This document shows, piece by piece, positions 33,740-43,585 of a DNA stretch of 64,000 nt (position 1 is its first letter; every line of letters begins with the position of its first letter). Origin of the DNA: an uncultured Anaerococcus sp. (GTDB lineage: Bacteria; Bacillota; Clostridia; Tissierellales; Peptoniphilaceae). The stretch is from NCBI GenBank assembly GCA_943914475.1, contig CALUCE010000002.1:1-64000 (forward strand), in the 5' to 3' direction. Below the pieces are notes generated by a model. It ran no database searches. It was not told where the DNA came from and was given only the letters and a program-made list of their open reading frames with translations. Made by a program: the position numbers and the translations under genes.

Positions 33740-36700
33740 CTTTCTTTCCTTTTAAATCATCAATTTTCTTAGTCCTATCTAACTCTCTAAACCTGTCCTG
33801 GTCTATGGTGTAGTCAATCTTGCATATGCCCCTATAGGCACAGTTGGCACATTCATAGGAAGAATCTCCATACCTCATAGGCCTTAGGCTGATCTTGCCT
33901 CCCTTGATTTCTTTTATATTGTTTGCTATTAGATCTTTGACATAGTCTTCAAGAATTTGGTTTTCTTCTTCTGTAAAGATATTTTCATTTCCCCTTCTTA
34001 GGGCAAAGACTTGAGATTTTTTGGAAAAATCTCTATCCATCATTTCTATTACTTGATCATTAATCTTTACTATAAGTCCTTCCATCTTAAACTTGTCCTC
34101 AAAGGATGCTGCTACCAAGTCCTTACTGTATTGGTCCTTGATATTTACAAGTTCATCCTTTAAAGGTAGGTAGAAGGCCCCAACAGGCATAAGCTCTTCT
34201 AGGCCATCCTTGGTTTTTTTGTGTTTAGCACTTATCATATAAACCACCAGTTGCAGGTCAAGGCCATTTATAATATTATAAATCCTAATTTCCTTACCAC
34301 CTGTTTTGTAGTCTATGATTCTTACATAGTCTTGGTACCTATCAAGCCTATCTATCCTTCCTTCCAGATAGTTTTCATCATCTACATAAACTTCTGGATA
34401 AAGACCATTTTTGGCAAATCTTTCTTCCAAACCATCTATGGCAAAATCTCCCTGGGAGATTTGCTTTAAAATCTGCTTGGAGTTTTGTCTGGTATTATCA
34501 AAAATCTTTCCCAAGATATATTTATTTTTGGAATCCTGGCGTCGAGTTTTGTCTAGGTTCTTCTCAAGAGCCTTTTCAAAATCTTCATATATTAATTTTT
34601 CTAGGTCTTCTTCTGTCATGGTCTCAAGGTTCATATCCTTGATTTTTTTGCTAAAGTTTTCAATATTGGAATGGACTATATTTCCTATTTCCAAAAAGTC
34701 TACATCATAGTCTTCTTTTTCATAGGGTTTTATACCATAGGCCATAAAATATTTATAAGGACACTTGGAATAGGTTTCCATCTCTGAAACATTCCACCTA
34801 TTTTTAGAATATAGCCCCTGGCGGTTTTCTTCTTTTAAATCTTTTTTGTCATTGCTATAAACAAGGCCTCTTTTTAGGATCTTGTAGGTCCCATCAAGCT
34901 TAGAATATTCTATGAAGTTTTTGGCCAGGTTTTTATCCCCATCAGAAACTTTTTCCTTTCTCATCATCTTCCAAAGCTTATCCATGGCAGATCTTGCTGT
35001 CATATCCTTAGAATATTTTTTGTCTGCCATATCTAAAACCGAAAGATCTATAGGCTTTAGGTCTTTGAAAGTTTTCATAAGATCTATAAGGGTAACAGAC
35101 TTATTTATAGCTACATTTTCCTTGTTAGAAAGACTAAAGGAGAAGTAAATTTTCTCACTTGATGAAATCATCCTTTGGAGGTTTAGAAGTTGTCTATCAT
35201 CTTCTTTTATTTCGTAAATTTTTAGGTCAATATCTTCTTTTTTAAGCTTATCTTTTTCAATCTTGCTTATCAAAAAATCATCCTTGGCAGATGTTGGGAA
35301 GAAGACATCATTCATGCCTAGTATTATTTTATACTTGGTATCTGTAACCCTGTCTCTTGAAAAGTCTGTTAGCAAGAGATGGTCCTTGGTCGGAGGGATT
35401 ATCCCTACGTTGGTATTTTCAAGGGCAGCCTCTATAAGTCTAAAGACATGGCCAAAGCTTGTTGGACTATCTCCCAAAACTCCCACCATTTGGTCCAAAA
35501 TATTCATAAACTTATCCCACATTTGCTCGTTTTCTTCTACATAGGATAGGTCTCCATTTTCCTTGAGAACTTCTTGGTAGGAATCTATGGCTTTTTTAAA
35601 GCCATCCCTATCAAATAGCCTAAAAATTTCTGTTCCAAAATCCTTGGCTGAAGTCCTGGTTTTTGACAAGTCGTATAAGGGACTAACTAGGTCTATAAGT
35701 TTTTTTCTTATTAGGTTCACTTCTTCAAGTTCCCTCTCCTTAAGGCTTAGAAGGTCTGTGTCATTTTTATAAAAGTCATAGTCTAGGCTAAAGTACTTGT
35801 CATTTAAAAGCATGGTGTTTTTTATTTTCCTATTTTCCAAATAATTTTGGAAGGAGATGGTTTTTTCATAGGAATTCTCACCAAAGTCATAAAGACCTGA
35901 TCTTACAAAGGCAAGAACATCCTCTTTTTTGAAATCATAAAGAACTATCCTCAAGGCTGCCATAAAACTTTTTATAATATGGTTATCAGCCATCTTCCTG
36001 CTTTGGTCTAAAAATATAGGAATATTATACCTATCAAAAATCCTTATAAGTTGATTTTTGTATTCTTCCTCATCTGTCATAATTATGGAAAAATCTCTGT
36101 ACCTTTTCCCATTTTCTATATTTTTCCTTATCATAAGGGCTACATTTTCAACTTCAGAACTTGTAGAAGTTGACTGTAGGATAAAAATATTTTCTGTCTT
36201 GTAAGGATATACTTTAGGATTATAGGATTCAAAATTATCCAAAAGATGGCCTATATCATCATCTCTTTGTTTATTTTCTTCAAGAGAAATAATATTTAAA
36301 TTTGAAATCTCTCTTAATCTTCTTATGAAAGTCCTTGCTTCATCATATATAGAAAGGTTGTGCTCGTTGGGATTTCTAAAGTAGGCTCCATCAAAGCAAA
36401 GGCCCAAGGTCACTTTACAGCCCAGGCTTAAAAGACCCCTTAAAAAATCAAGCCTTAGATCTGACATAGAATCAAACTTATCAAAGTAAAAATTTGTACC
36501 TTGCAAAAAATCACAATCAGCAAGTCTTGATGTCACATAGGCTATCTTATCTTCTGAATCCTCATAATAGCTTTGGGTAGCCTTGATGTAGGCTTGGTAA
36601 ATGATCTTTACCTCCCTGAACTTTATCTTTAAAATAGGATCAAGATCTGCTTTTTCTATGGATGCAAAAAAGTCCTCGTCAAAATTGTAGTCTTTGATAT

Positions 36701-37073
36701 TTGAAATAAGCATGGATATATCTTCTACAAAATCTACATTTCTGTAAGCATTTTTAAAAAGCTCCAAGTCATCATTGACCTCTGCTAAAATCTTTGTCAA
36801 AAGCATAATCTTTCCCTTGTTGGATAGGGACTCTTGGGGACTTTTCCCTACCTTATCAATAATAAACTGTGAAAGTGAGTTAAAGGAAAGAACCTTGGCA
36901 TCCATTAAAGTAGAAAATTTTACATGGTCTATAAAATCTATATCTGATTGTAGGGTGTATTGCTCTGGAACTATGAGGAAAGATTTTTCCTTTCTGTCCA
37001 AGTCCTTTTCTATTTCTTTGTATATATAGGAAGATATATCCTTAGTATATCTTGATATGGCTAAATTTATCAT
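33732..37073 (-). CDS. addB: ATP-dependent nuclease subunit B, AddB, without a recognisable P-loop
   Basis: This 1113-residue partner of AddA has a C-terminal nuclease domain with GRIDRLDRYQDYVRIIDYKTG and the Fe-S cluster cysteines: one in SKCPYKYFMAYG (about 770) and CANCAYRGIC near the C-terminus. The N-terminus reads INLAISRYTKDISSYIYKEI exactly where AddB proteins normally have a GRxGSGK(S/T) Walker A motif, while the following LIVPEQYTLQ is normal. So ATP binding by AddB seems lost, leaving AddA as sole motor. Overlaps of 4 and 8 bp with its neighbours show translational coupling. Confidence 0.93.
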   Translation of the reverse strand: MINLAISRYTKDISSYIYKEIEKDLDRKEKSFLIVPEQYTLQSDIDFIDHVKFSTLMDAKVLSFNSLSQFIIDKVGKSPQESLSNKGKIMLLTKILAEVNDDLELFKNAYRNVDFVEDISMLISNIKDYNFDEDFFASIEKADLDPILKIKFREVKIIYQAYIKATQSYYEDSEDKIAYVTSRLADCDFLQGTNFYFDKFDSMSDLRLDFLRGLLSLGCKVTLGLCFDGAYFRNPNEHNLSIYDEARTFIRRLREISNLNIISLEENKQRDDDIGHLLDNFESYNPKVYPYKTENIFILQSTSTSSEVENVALMIRKNIENGKRYRDFSIIMTDEEEYKNQLIRIFDRYNIPIFLDQSRKMADNHIIKSFMAALRIVLYDFKKEDVLAFVRSGLYDFGENSYEKTISFQNYLENRKIKNTMLLNDKYFSLDYDFYKNDTDLLSLKERELEEVNLIRKKLIDLVSPLYDLSKTRTSAKDFGTEIFRLFDRDGFKKAIDSYQEVLKENGDLSYVEENEQMWDKFMNILDQMVGVLGDSPTSFGHVFRLIEAALENTNVGIIPPTKDHLLLTDFSRDRVTDTKYKIILGMNDVFFPTSAKDDFLISKIEKDKLKKEDIDLKIYEIKEDDRQLLNLQRMISSSEKIYFSFSLSNKENVAINKSVTLIDLMKTFKDLKPIDLSVLDMADKKYSKDMTARSAMDKLWKMMRKEKVSDGDKNLAKNFIEYSKLDGTYKILKRGLVYSNDKKDLKEENRQGLYSKNRWNVSEMETYSKCPYKYFMAYGIKPYEKEDYDVDFLEIGNIVHSNIENFSKKIKDMNLETMTEEDLEKLIYEDFEKALEKNLDKTRRQDSKNKYILGKIFDNTRQNSKQILKQISQGDFAIDGLEERFAKNGLYPEVYVDDENYLEGRIDRLDRYQDYVRIIDYKTGGKEIRIYNIINGLDLQLVVYMISAKHKKTKDGLEELMPVGAFYLPLKDELVNIKDQYSKDLVAASFEDKFKMEGLIVKINDQVIEMMDRDFSKKSQVFALRRGNENIFTEEENQILEDYVKDLIANNIKEIKGGKISLRPMRYGDSSYECANCAYRGICKIDYTIDQDRFRELDRTKKIDDLKGKKDD

Positions 37074-40000
37074 ATGACTATCTCAACCTCACTTCCTTGT
37101 GACTTGTCATACTTAACTAGGATTTTTGCATCTATGGCATCTTTTACTTCTTTTACGTGGCTTATTAGGCCTATAAATTTATTTTCATAGGAAAGTTTTT
37201 CTATGGTAGATATGGCATTTTCAAGATAGGAATCTGATAATGTTCCAAATCCTTCATCTATAAAGAGGGTATCTATCTTTACTCCTCCATTTTCTGCAGA
37301 AATTTCATCAGAAAGTCCCAAGGCTAGGGATAGGGATGCCAGGAAGGTCTCTCCCCCAGAAAGGGTTGAGGCTGGTCTTGATTTTCCTGTATTGGCATCT
37401 ATGATCTCTATATCAAGTCCTTGCTTGGATCTCATGTCTCCGCCTTCAGTCTTTCTTACCATCCTGTATTGGCCATTTGACATGGCAAAAAGTCTTTTGT
37501 TGGAGTAGGCAAGGATTTTTTCAAAATAATAAATAAGAACAAAGGTTTCAAAATCTAGTTTTTCCCTGCCCTTTACAGCTCCTTGGCCACCAGAGGCTAT
37601 CTTTGCAAGTCTTCCTATGATTTGGCTATCTGTAGCCTTCTCCTTGTAAAGACTTTCTATATCCTTAACTTCTCTGGATATTTCTTTTAGAAGTGTAGAC
37701 TTTATATTTTCCTTGGTTAAGTTTTCTGTAAGGCCTTCTAGGTCTTGGTTTAACTTTTGAAGGTCACTTTCAAAACTTTCAAGATCAATAAGCTCCTTAT
37801 CCTTGTAGCCTTTCAAGGAATCTAGCCTTATTTTTATAGTCTTATAGAGGTCAAAGAATTTCTCTATATCCTCTTCTCTTTCCTTTAAATCTTCATAGCT
37901 ATTAAGAGTTTCTAAAAATTCTTCCTTAGATGCAAAGTATTCTTCTATTTTATTGGAAAAAATATCTTTATTTTCTTCAAAAGATTTTTCATAGGCCTTA
38001 AGATTATCCTTGCTTGTAGCTAGTATTGAAACTAGTTGGGCTAATTTTTTGTCTGCCCTAGCAAAATCTCTATTAAGCTCGTCTATTTTTTTATCTATAC
38101 CTACTATGTTTTCTTTAAGGCTTGAGATTTTCTCCCTAAGCAAGGCTTGGTCTAGGTCTTGGTAGCTATCCTTCATAGCAAAATATTTACTTTCTACTTG
38201 ATCAAAAGATAGAAACTTCCCTTTTAAATCTTCCCTTTGTTTTTCTAAATTTTTTATAGACTTATCTTTATTAGATTTTTCTTCTTTTAAAAGTCCTATA
38301 TTTTCATTTATATCTTGAAGATTTTTCTTGTGAGACTTTATCTTTTCATCTAAACTTTTTAGGCTTAGGATCAAAGATTTTTCTTCACTTTCTATATCTT
38401 CTTGCTTTGGCAGATCTGAGATAAGATTTTCTTTTAGGAGAGCTCTCTCCTTTTGACCCAGGTCTTTTTTATTCTTTAGCTTATGGTATTTTGACCTTAG
38501 GGCTTCTAGGTCTAAATCATATGTTTCTTTTTCTTCTATTTTTTCTTCATGGAAAGAACCACAAATAGGACATATCTGAGTTTCGTTTAAAATCTTTATA
38601 AACTTTTGCTTTTCTATGTTTTCTTGGTTTTTTAGAGCCAAATCCAAGTCTTTTTGGGCTAGAGATAACTCTAGATCAAGCTCTTTATCTTCTTGGTAAA
38701 GCTTTCTTATCTTCTCTTCTAAGGCATTGTTGTTTTTAAGCTTTTCTTTTAAATCCTTGTTTTTATCTAGGTTTTTATCAAGCTCGTTTTTTTGGACCAT
38801 ATAGGTTGAGCCCAAATCCTTAGTTTCTACAAGTTCATTTGACCTTGCCAAAAGTTTTTCAGAAATTATCTTTTCGTCATTTTTTTCACTGGCTAAGTCT
38901 TCTTCTAATTTTTTAAGCCTTGCCTTATCCTTGAAAGACTTATCATAGGCTGCTTTAATTTCTATAAATTCATTTAATGATTTTTCTTTATCCTGATAGG
39001 TATTTAGGCCAATTTTTAGCCTATCCACTTTGCCCATAAGATCGGGTAGCTTATCTTTTTCTTCTTTTAAGGTCTTAAAATCAGCTTGGACGCTGGATTT
39101 TTCTTGAGTTTTTTCTTTTATAAGAAGACTTATTTTTTCCTTTTCTTTTTTTATTTCCTCAAGTCTTTCGTAGTATGGCTTGATGAAATGGGCATTTTTT
39201 GCTCTTTGCAAGGAATTTTTAAGGTCCTCATAAGAAGATTTCTTTGCCTCTAAGCTTTCTTTTTCTTTCTCTAAATCCTTATATAGGATAATTTGCTTAT
39301 TTTCTTGGTCTAGCTTGGCGAGCTTATCTATTAAATCTTCCTTATCCTTATTTTTCTTCCTATGCTTAAGGCTTAGCTTTTCTATATTTTTATCCCTTTT
39401 TTCTACTTCCTGGCTTATAGTCTCATTTATTTTTTCAAAGTCATGCCTATAAAAGGTTGTCTCATCTATAAGGCTAGCTATAGTTTGGTCTTTTTTAACT
39501 TGCTCTTCTAGTCTTAGGTCAAGATTTTCTAGGTCTTTGCCATAGAATTTGGCCTTTTCCTTTAGGGCTTCTTGAATTTTTCCATAGAGACTGGTTTGAA
39601 AAATATCGGATAAAAGTTCTGCCTTGGTGGCTGAGTCTGCAGATAAAAATTCTGAAAACTGTCCTTGAGCCAAAAGCATGACTTTCTTTAGCTGATTTTG
39701 GTTAAGTCCTATTATTTCTTTGATTAAGCTATTTGTTTCTCTGGTCTTGTCAGATAGAAGCTCAGTCTTGTCTTTTTTTATTTCAAATAGTGAAACTTCA
39801 TGGTCTATCCTTACTCCAGGTCTTACCTTTCTTTTGGCATATTGGAGAGGTTTTCTTTCTATTTCATAAAATTTTCCATCTATTTCAAAAACAAAATTCA
39901 CATAGGTTGGAGGATCTTCTTCTGACAAAAAATCACACCTTAGGTCAATTTGCTCGACCGAAGGTCTGGATATGGATCCAAATAGCGCAAAACTTATAGC

Positions 40001-40138
40001 ATCAAAAATACTAGTTTTCCCAGAGCCAGTATCTCCTGAAATAACAAAAATCCTAGATGGATATAGCTTGGTAAAATCTATGGTCGTCTTTTCCTTGTAG
40101 GTCATAAAACCATACATGGTAAGTTTTATGGGTTTCAT
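37070..40138 (-). CDS. sbcC: DNA double-strand-break repair ATPase SbcC (Rad50-like)
   Basis: The 1022-residue SMC-like protein has Walker A GDTGSGKTSIFDAISFALFG at about residues 34-53. Long Lys/Glu-rich coiled coils flank a zinc hook ICPICG near residue 525. The C-terminal ATPase half has the signature TLSGGETFLASLSLALGLS and Walker B/D-loop TLFIDEGFGTLSDS. With SbcD it opens hairpins and protein-blocked DNA ends in the cytosol. It overlaps sbcD by 4 bp and addB by 4 bp. Coding is very Lys/Glu-rich in the arms, as expected. Confidence 0.95.
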   Translation of the reverse strand: MKPIKLTMYGFMTYKEKTTIDFTKLYPSRIFVISGDTGSGKTSIFDAISFALFGSISRPSVEQIDLRCDFLSEEDPPTYVNFVFEIDGKFYEIERKPLQYAKRKVRPGVRIDHEVSLFEIKKDKTELLSDKTRETNSLIKEIIGLNQNQLKKVMLLAQGQFSEFLSADSATKAELLSDIFQTSLYGKIQEALKEKAKFYGKDLENLDLRLEEQVKKDQTIASLIDETTFYRHDFEKINETISQEVEKRDKNIEKLSLKHRKKNKDKEDLIDKLAKLDQENKQIILYKDLEKEKESLEAKKSSYEDLKNSLQRAKNAHFIKPYYERLEEIKKEKEKISLLIKEKTQEKSSVQADFKTLKEEKDKLPDLMGKVDRLKIGLNTYQDKEKSLNEFIEIKAAYDKSFKDKARLKKLEEDLASEKNDEKIISEKLLARSNELVETKDLGSTYMVQKNELDKNLDKNKDLKEKLKNNNALEEKIRKLYQEDKELDLELSLAQKDLDLALKNQENIEKQKFIKILNETQICPICGSFHEEKIEEKETYDLDLEALRSKYHKLKNKKDLGQKERALLKENLISDLPKQEDIESEEKSLILSLKSLDEKIKSHKKNLQDINENIGLLKEEKSNKDKSIKNLEKQREDLKGKFLSFDQVESKYFAMKDSYQDLDQALLREKISSLKENIVGIDKKIDELNRDFARADKKLAQLVSILATSKDNLKAYEKSFEENKDIFSNKIEEYFASKEEFLETLNSYEDLKEREEDIEKFFDLYKTIKIRLDSLKGYKDKELIDLESFESDLQKLNQDLEGLTENLTKENIKSTLLKEISREVKDIESLYKEKATDSQIIGRLAKIASGGQGAVKGREKLDFETFVLIYYFEKILAYSNKRLFAMSNGQYRMVRKTEGGDMRSKQGLDIEIIDANTGKSRPASTLSGGETFLASLSLALGLSDEISAENGGVKIDTLFIDEGFGTLSDSYLENAISTIEKLSYENKFIGLISHVKEVKDAIDAKILVKYDKSQGSEVEIVI

Positions 40139-41232
40139 TGGATCACCTTTTTAAATATTTCTACTTCTTCATCTGTCATAGGATCTTTCATCTTAAACTT
40201 ATAAAACTCCTTAAAAAGCTCAAGGCATGATAAGTTTTCTATATCAAGATTAAAGTCATTTTCTTTTTTGAAAACCGATGAATCCTTGTATCTGATATTG
40301 ACAGCGTTGGGATAAAGAGCCTTTAGTTTGGCCATGGCATTTTCTATAGGATGCTTGTCAAGGAGGATAAATTGGACAAAATCATCACTTCCTCTGTTTT
40401 GTAAAATATTTTCAAACTTATCTTCTATAGTTACAAAATCACGCAAGGGCGCAATCTCGATTTCTAATATGTGTAAGTCATCTGTATAATCTATCAAGGT
40501 TACTGATTTCTTGCCTTTTTCTGAAAAGCTATACTTCATAAAGGTTCCAGGATATCTTATCTTTGGATCTAGTACATAGTGCTTTCTGTGAAGATGACCC
40601 AGGGCTACATAGTTAAAATCCATAAATAGTCTTGCATCCATGGCATCATTTCCACCTATGGTCAAGGGCTTTTCACCTTCAGTAATTTCTGTTTCATCCT
40701 CATAGGTCGACTCGCTTGCATAGCAGTGGGTTAGGAGGATATTTCTATCTTCATAGTTTATATCCTTTAACAAAAAGGAATAAAGGTCGGTAAAGGACTC
40801 AAAGTCCTGGTTAAAAAGTGCCCTTGCTTTTGATAAGGAAAGATATGGTAGGGGGTGGATATTTACCTTCCCATACTTGTCTTCAAAAGTTAGAAAATCT
40901 TTCCTATAGTCTCCAATCATATAGTAGGAAGCCTTCTTGAAAAACTCCCTATTTATATCAAGTCTTTTGGCAGAATCGTGGTTACCTGCTATGGCCACAA
41001 CTTTTACCCTCAAATCAAAAACCATAGTTTCTATAAAAGAGCCATAAAGTTCCATGGCATCTGCTGATGGTATAGGAGTATCAAAGATATCTCCAGCTAT
41101 TAAAACTAGGTCTACTTTTTCATCTTTAATTATTTTAATAATTTGGTCCAAACAATAGGCTTGGTCTTCCAAAAGTGAATAAGATCCTATCATCTTGCCT
41201 ATGTGAAGATCTGAAAGGTGGAGTATTTTCAT
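40135..41232 (-). CDS. sbcD: Exonuclease SbcD (Mre11-like)
   Basis: The 365-residue metallophosphoesterase nuclease has the five motifs in order: LHLSDLHIGK at the N-terminus, LIAGDIFDT (about 46), AIAGNHDS (about 80), a LLTHCY segment (about 165) and ALGHLHRKH (about 211). The C-terminal capping region ends with DEEVEIFKKVIQ. It forms the nuclease dimer of the SbcCD complex. The start overlaps the yaaA stop by 4 bp. It belongs to the repair operon. Confidence 0.95.
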   Translation of the reverse strand: MKILHLSDLHIGKMIGSYSLLEDQAYCLDQIIKIIKDEKVDLVLIAGDIFDTPIPSADAMELYGSFIETMVFDLRVKVVAIAGNHDSAKRLDINREFFKKASYYMIGDYRKDFLTFEDKYGKVNIHPLPYLSLSKARALFNQDFESFTDLYSFLLKDINYEDRNILLTHCYASESTYEDETEITEGEKPLTIGGNDAMDARLFMDFNYVALGHLHRKHYVLDPKIRYPGTFMKYSFSEKGKKSVTLIDYTDDLHILEIEIAPLRDFVTIEDKFENILQNRGSDDFVQFILLDKHPIENAMAKLKALYPNAVNIRYKDSSVFKKENDFNLDIENLSCLELFKEFYKFKMKDPMTDEEVEIFKKVIQ

Positions 41233-41951
41233 TCTTGCCTCCTAATAAAAGTTAGTTCATCTTTCTTGGAAAGGTAAGGATCATATTCATAACCTTCCAT
41301 TTTTATTCCCTTAATTTCATCTATGGTCTCTATCTTATTTTGTATCAAATGTTTAAGCATAAAACCTCTCATTTGCTTGGCCCAGGCTACAACTGTTCTA
41401 GCCTTGCCGTTTTTGTAGTCTTTGAAATTAAGGGTAATCATTCTTTGATCTTCATCCAAGAATGGCGATAGAAGTTTGGAGTATTCCTTGGATGCCAGAT
41501 TTAAAACTAAGTTGTCATCCTTAAAGATTTCTTTTTTTACCTCATCCTTCCAAAAGTCATACATATCTATATCTTTTATCATCATATCAAGCCTATAGGG
41601 CCTAATCCCTGTCAAGGGCTTTAAGGCACCGTAAAGTGCGGAAAATATATAAACCCTTTGGTTTAAATATTCTAAATCATCAAAATCATCTATATCAAAT
41701 TGTTTAAAAACCAAGCCATCATAGGTAAAGATGGCCGGAGAGTCCAAATGGTCAAAGTCAAATTCTTGGTAGTCATAGTAAACTTTTTCTGTAAGTCCAT
41801 CATTTAGCTTAAAAATATTGCCAATTTCTGACATGGACTTCTCTTTCATATAACGAACCAAGGTCTGACTTTGCTCCTTAAAAATCAAAGGACTTGTCTT
41901 TATATTACTTACTTTTTTAAAATTTTTTGCAGGTGAAATTACTATTTTCAT
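41229..41951 (-). CDS. yaaA: Peroxide-stress protein YaaA (DUF328)
   Basis: This 240-residue protein begins MKIVISPAKNFKK, the family signature. The core has FTYDGLVFKQFD (about 75) and YIFSALYGALKPLTGIRPYRLDM. In E. coli YaaA limits free iron and DNA damage during peroxide stress and binds DNA. Heading an operon of double-strand-break repair genes agrees with a role in protecting or processing DNA. An extended -10 promoter lies 21 bp upstream, and a GAGAGG site precedes the ATG. Confidence 0.93.
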   Translation of the reverse strand: MKIVISPAKNFKKVSNIKTSPLIFKEQSQTLVRYMKEKSMSEIGNIFKLNDGLTEKVYYDYQEFDFDHLDSPAIFTYDGLVFKQFDIDDFDDLEYLNQRVYIFSALYGALKPLTGIRPYRLDMMIKDIDMYDFWKDEVKKEIFKDDNLVLNLASKEYSKLLSPFLDEDQRMITLNFKDYKNGKARTVVAWAKQMRGFMLKHLIQNKIETIDEIKGIKMEGYEYDPYLSKKDELTFIRRQE

Positions 41952-41971
41952 GGTTTCCTCTCTTTTTAATA

Positions 41972-41980
41972 ATTATATCA
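41972..41980 (-). promoter_or_regulatory. Extended -10 promoter of the repair operon
   Basis: On the minus strand TGATATAAT occupies 41980-41972, with no good -35 hexamer. The predicted start is near 41965, giving a leader of about 14 nt before the yaaA ATG. Confidence 0.55.
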
Positions 41981-42065
41981 TAGGAAATTTTTTAAAAATG
42001 AGATTAAGATGAAAGATAAGATCAGGATATTTCCCTTCAAATCTTAGCCAGGCATAAATTTATGT

Positions 42066-42117
42066 AAAAAAAGATGCTAAGCAAAGAACTAACTAAGCAT
42101 ATTCTTTACTTGGCATC
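42066..42117 (-). terminator. Terminator of the metal importer operon, overlapping the znuB stop
   Basis: GATGCTAAGCAAAGAA (42073-42088) pairs with TTCTTTACTTGGCATC (42102-42117), with one mismatch and one wobble. On the minus strand TTTTTTT follows. The 5' arm includes the last codons and the stop of the permease gene. Confidence 0.85.
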
Positions 42118-42921
42118 TTTCTTCTTTATTTTTTTGTAAATATTTGCTATTAGGGAAACTAGGATAAGTCCTAAAACTCCAATAACAACAGTAGCTCCTC
42201 CAGTTTTTATTCCATACTCATAAGATAAAAATATACCTGCTATTAGCGATATAAGAGCAAAGATTATTGATAAAAAATAGGTTTCTTTATAAGATCTTCC
42301 TATCATTAAAGAGCTTGCAACAGGTATTACCATAAGACTGGTTACCATAAGGGCTCCAACCATCTTTGCAGATATGGCAACTGTAATAGCTGTCAAAAAG
42401 GTAAAAATACCTCCAATAATTTCCACCTTAACTCCTGCAAGTCTTGCCATAACTGGGTCAATTGATATATACAAAAGAGCCCAATAAAGATAAAGAGAAA
42501 CAAAAATCACTCCAAGTCCTACTCCAGTCGCCATATAAAGGTCAGTTTGAGTTAGGGTTGTGATGGATCCAAAAAGATAGGATTCAAAGGATGTTCCTCC
42601 CGGAGAAAAATCCGACATAATAGCAGCGAGACCTATACCAGTGGACATGATTATGGCTGTAGCCATATCTCCAAACTCTTTAAATTTTTTTCTAATAAGC
42701 TCTATGGCAAAGGCAGCAAGGACACAAACTATAAGGGACCACCAAATTGGATTTTGTCCCAAAATAAGGCCAAGTCCTATACCAGCAAGAGATGTGTGGC
42801 TAAGGGCATCTCCTATCATAGAGGTTTTTCTGTTTATCATAATAACCCCTATCATGGGTATGATTATAGCTAATATGGTTCCCACTATAAGGGCTCTTTT
42901 CATAAAATCATAGGCTAGCAT
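42106..42921 (-). CDS. znuB: Zinc/manganese ABC transporter permease (ZnuB-like)
   Basis: This 271-residue ABC-3 family permease has about eight hydrophobic helices. MINRKTSMIGDALSHTSLAGIGLG (about 29-52) is the family signature, and the C-terminus is basic. Together with the ATPase and the His-rich binding protein it forms a complete divalent-metal importer. Zinc is favoured over manganese because of the His-rich loop of the binding protein and the adjacent Fur-family regulator, but this is inference. The start overlaps the ATPase gene by 14 bp. Confidence 0.92.
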   Translation of the reverse strand: MLAYDFMKRALIVGTILAIIIPMIGVIMINRKTSMIGDALSHTSLAGIGLGLILGQNPIWWSLIVCVLAAFAIELIRKKFKEFGDMATAIIMSTGIGLAAIMSDFSPGGTSFESYLFGSITTLTQTDLYMATGVGLGVIFVSLYLYWALLYISIDPVMARLAGVKVEIIGGIFTFLTAITVAISAKMVGALMVTSLMVIPVASSLMIGRSYKETYFLSIIFALISLIAGIFLSYEYGIKTGGATVVIGVLGLILVSLIANIYKKIKKKDAK

Positions 42922-43579
42922 CCTCTATCCTCCCATCTTCTATTTTTACAATCTTGTTTACATAGTCTTTTACTATGTTCATCTCATGGGTGATGATGAC
43001 AATGGTCTTCTTGTGGTGGGTATTTAAATGATAAAGAAGCTTTAGAAACTCAGTCTTACTTTCCCCATCAATACCAACCGTAGGCTCATCCAAAATTAAA
43101 ATTTCAGGGTTTGCTACCATGGCTCTTGCTATCATAACTTTTTGCTTTTGACCGCCGGATAAGTCCTTGAAGGCTTTATTCCTAAGGTCCATTATTCCCA
43201 GGGTTTTAAATACTATATCGACCTTTTCCCATTGGGACTTTCCTGGTCTTTTAAAAAAGTTAAATTCCTTATAAAGGTTCATCACCACATATTCCTTGCA
43301 AGTTACTGGAAAAGAAATACCTGAAAGGTCATTAACTTGGGGAACATAGCCTAGTTTTTCAAAGTCAGAAAAATCTTCTATATTTTTCCCCAAAACTTTT
43401 ATAGATCCCCCATCTTTCTTCAAACTTCCAAGGATTAGCTTTATAAGAGTAGACTTTCCGCTACCGTTTTCTCCAACGATAGCTAGAAAGTCTCCTTCTT
43501 TTACATTTAAGCTTAGGTCTTTTAAAATATATTCACTTTTGTATGCAAATTTTAAATTATTAATCTCTATTAAATTCAT
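42908..43579 (-). CDS. znuC: Zinc/manganese ABC transporter ATPase (ZnuC-like)
   Basis: The 223-residue ATPase has Walker A GENGSGKSTLIK (about 37), a Q-loop in LGYVPQVNDLSG, signature LSGGQKQKVMIARA, Walker B ILILDEPTVGID and the switch His in VIITHEMN. It is of normal length for the metal-importer class. The gene is 6 bp after the binding-protein gene and overlaps the permease gene. Confidence 0.93.
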   Translation of the reverse strand: MNLIEINNLKFAYKSEYILKDLSLNVKEGDFLAIVGENGSGKSTLIKLILGSLKKDGGSIKVLGKNIEDFSDFEKLGYVPQVNDLSGISFPVTCKEYVVMNLYKEFNFFKRPGKSQWEKVDIVFKTLGIMDLRNKAFKDLSGGQKQKVMIARAMVANPEILILDEPTVGIDGESKTEFLKLLYHLNTHHKKTIVIITHEMNIVKDYVNKIVKIEDGRIEDASL

Positions 43580-43585
43580 AGGTCC

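Noticed and set aside
39733..39999. Antisense frame inside sbcC
   Set aside because: It is a by-product of codon usage in the SbcC N-terminal domain, and no regulatory signals support it.
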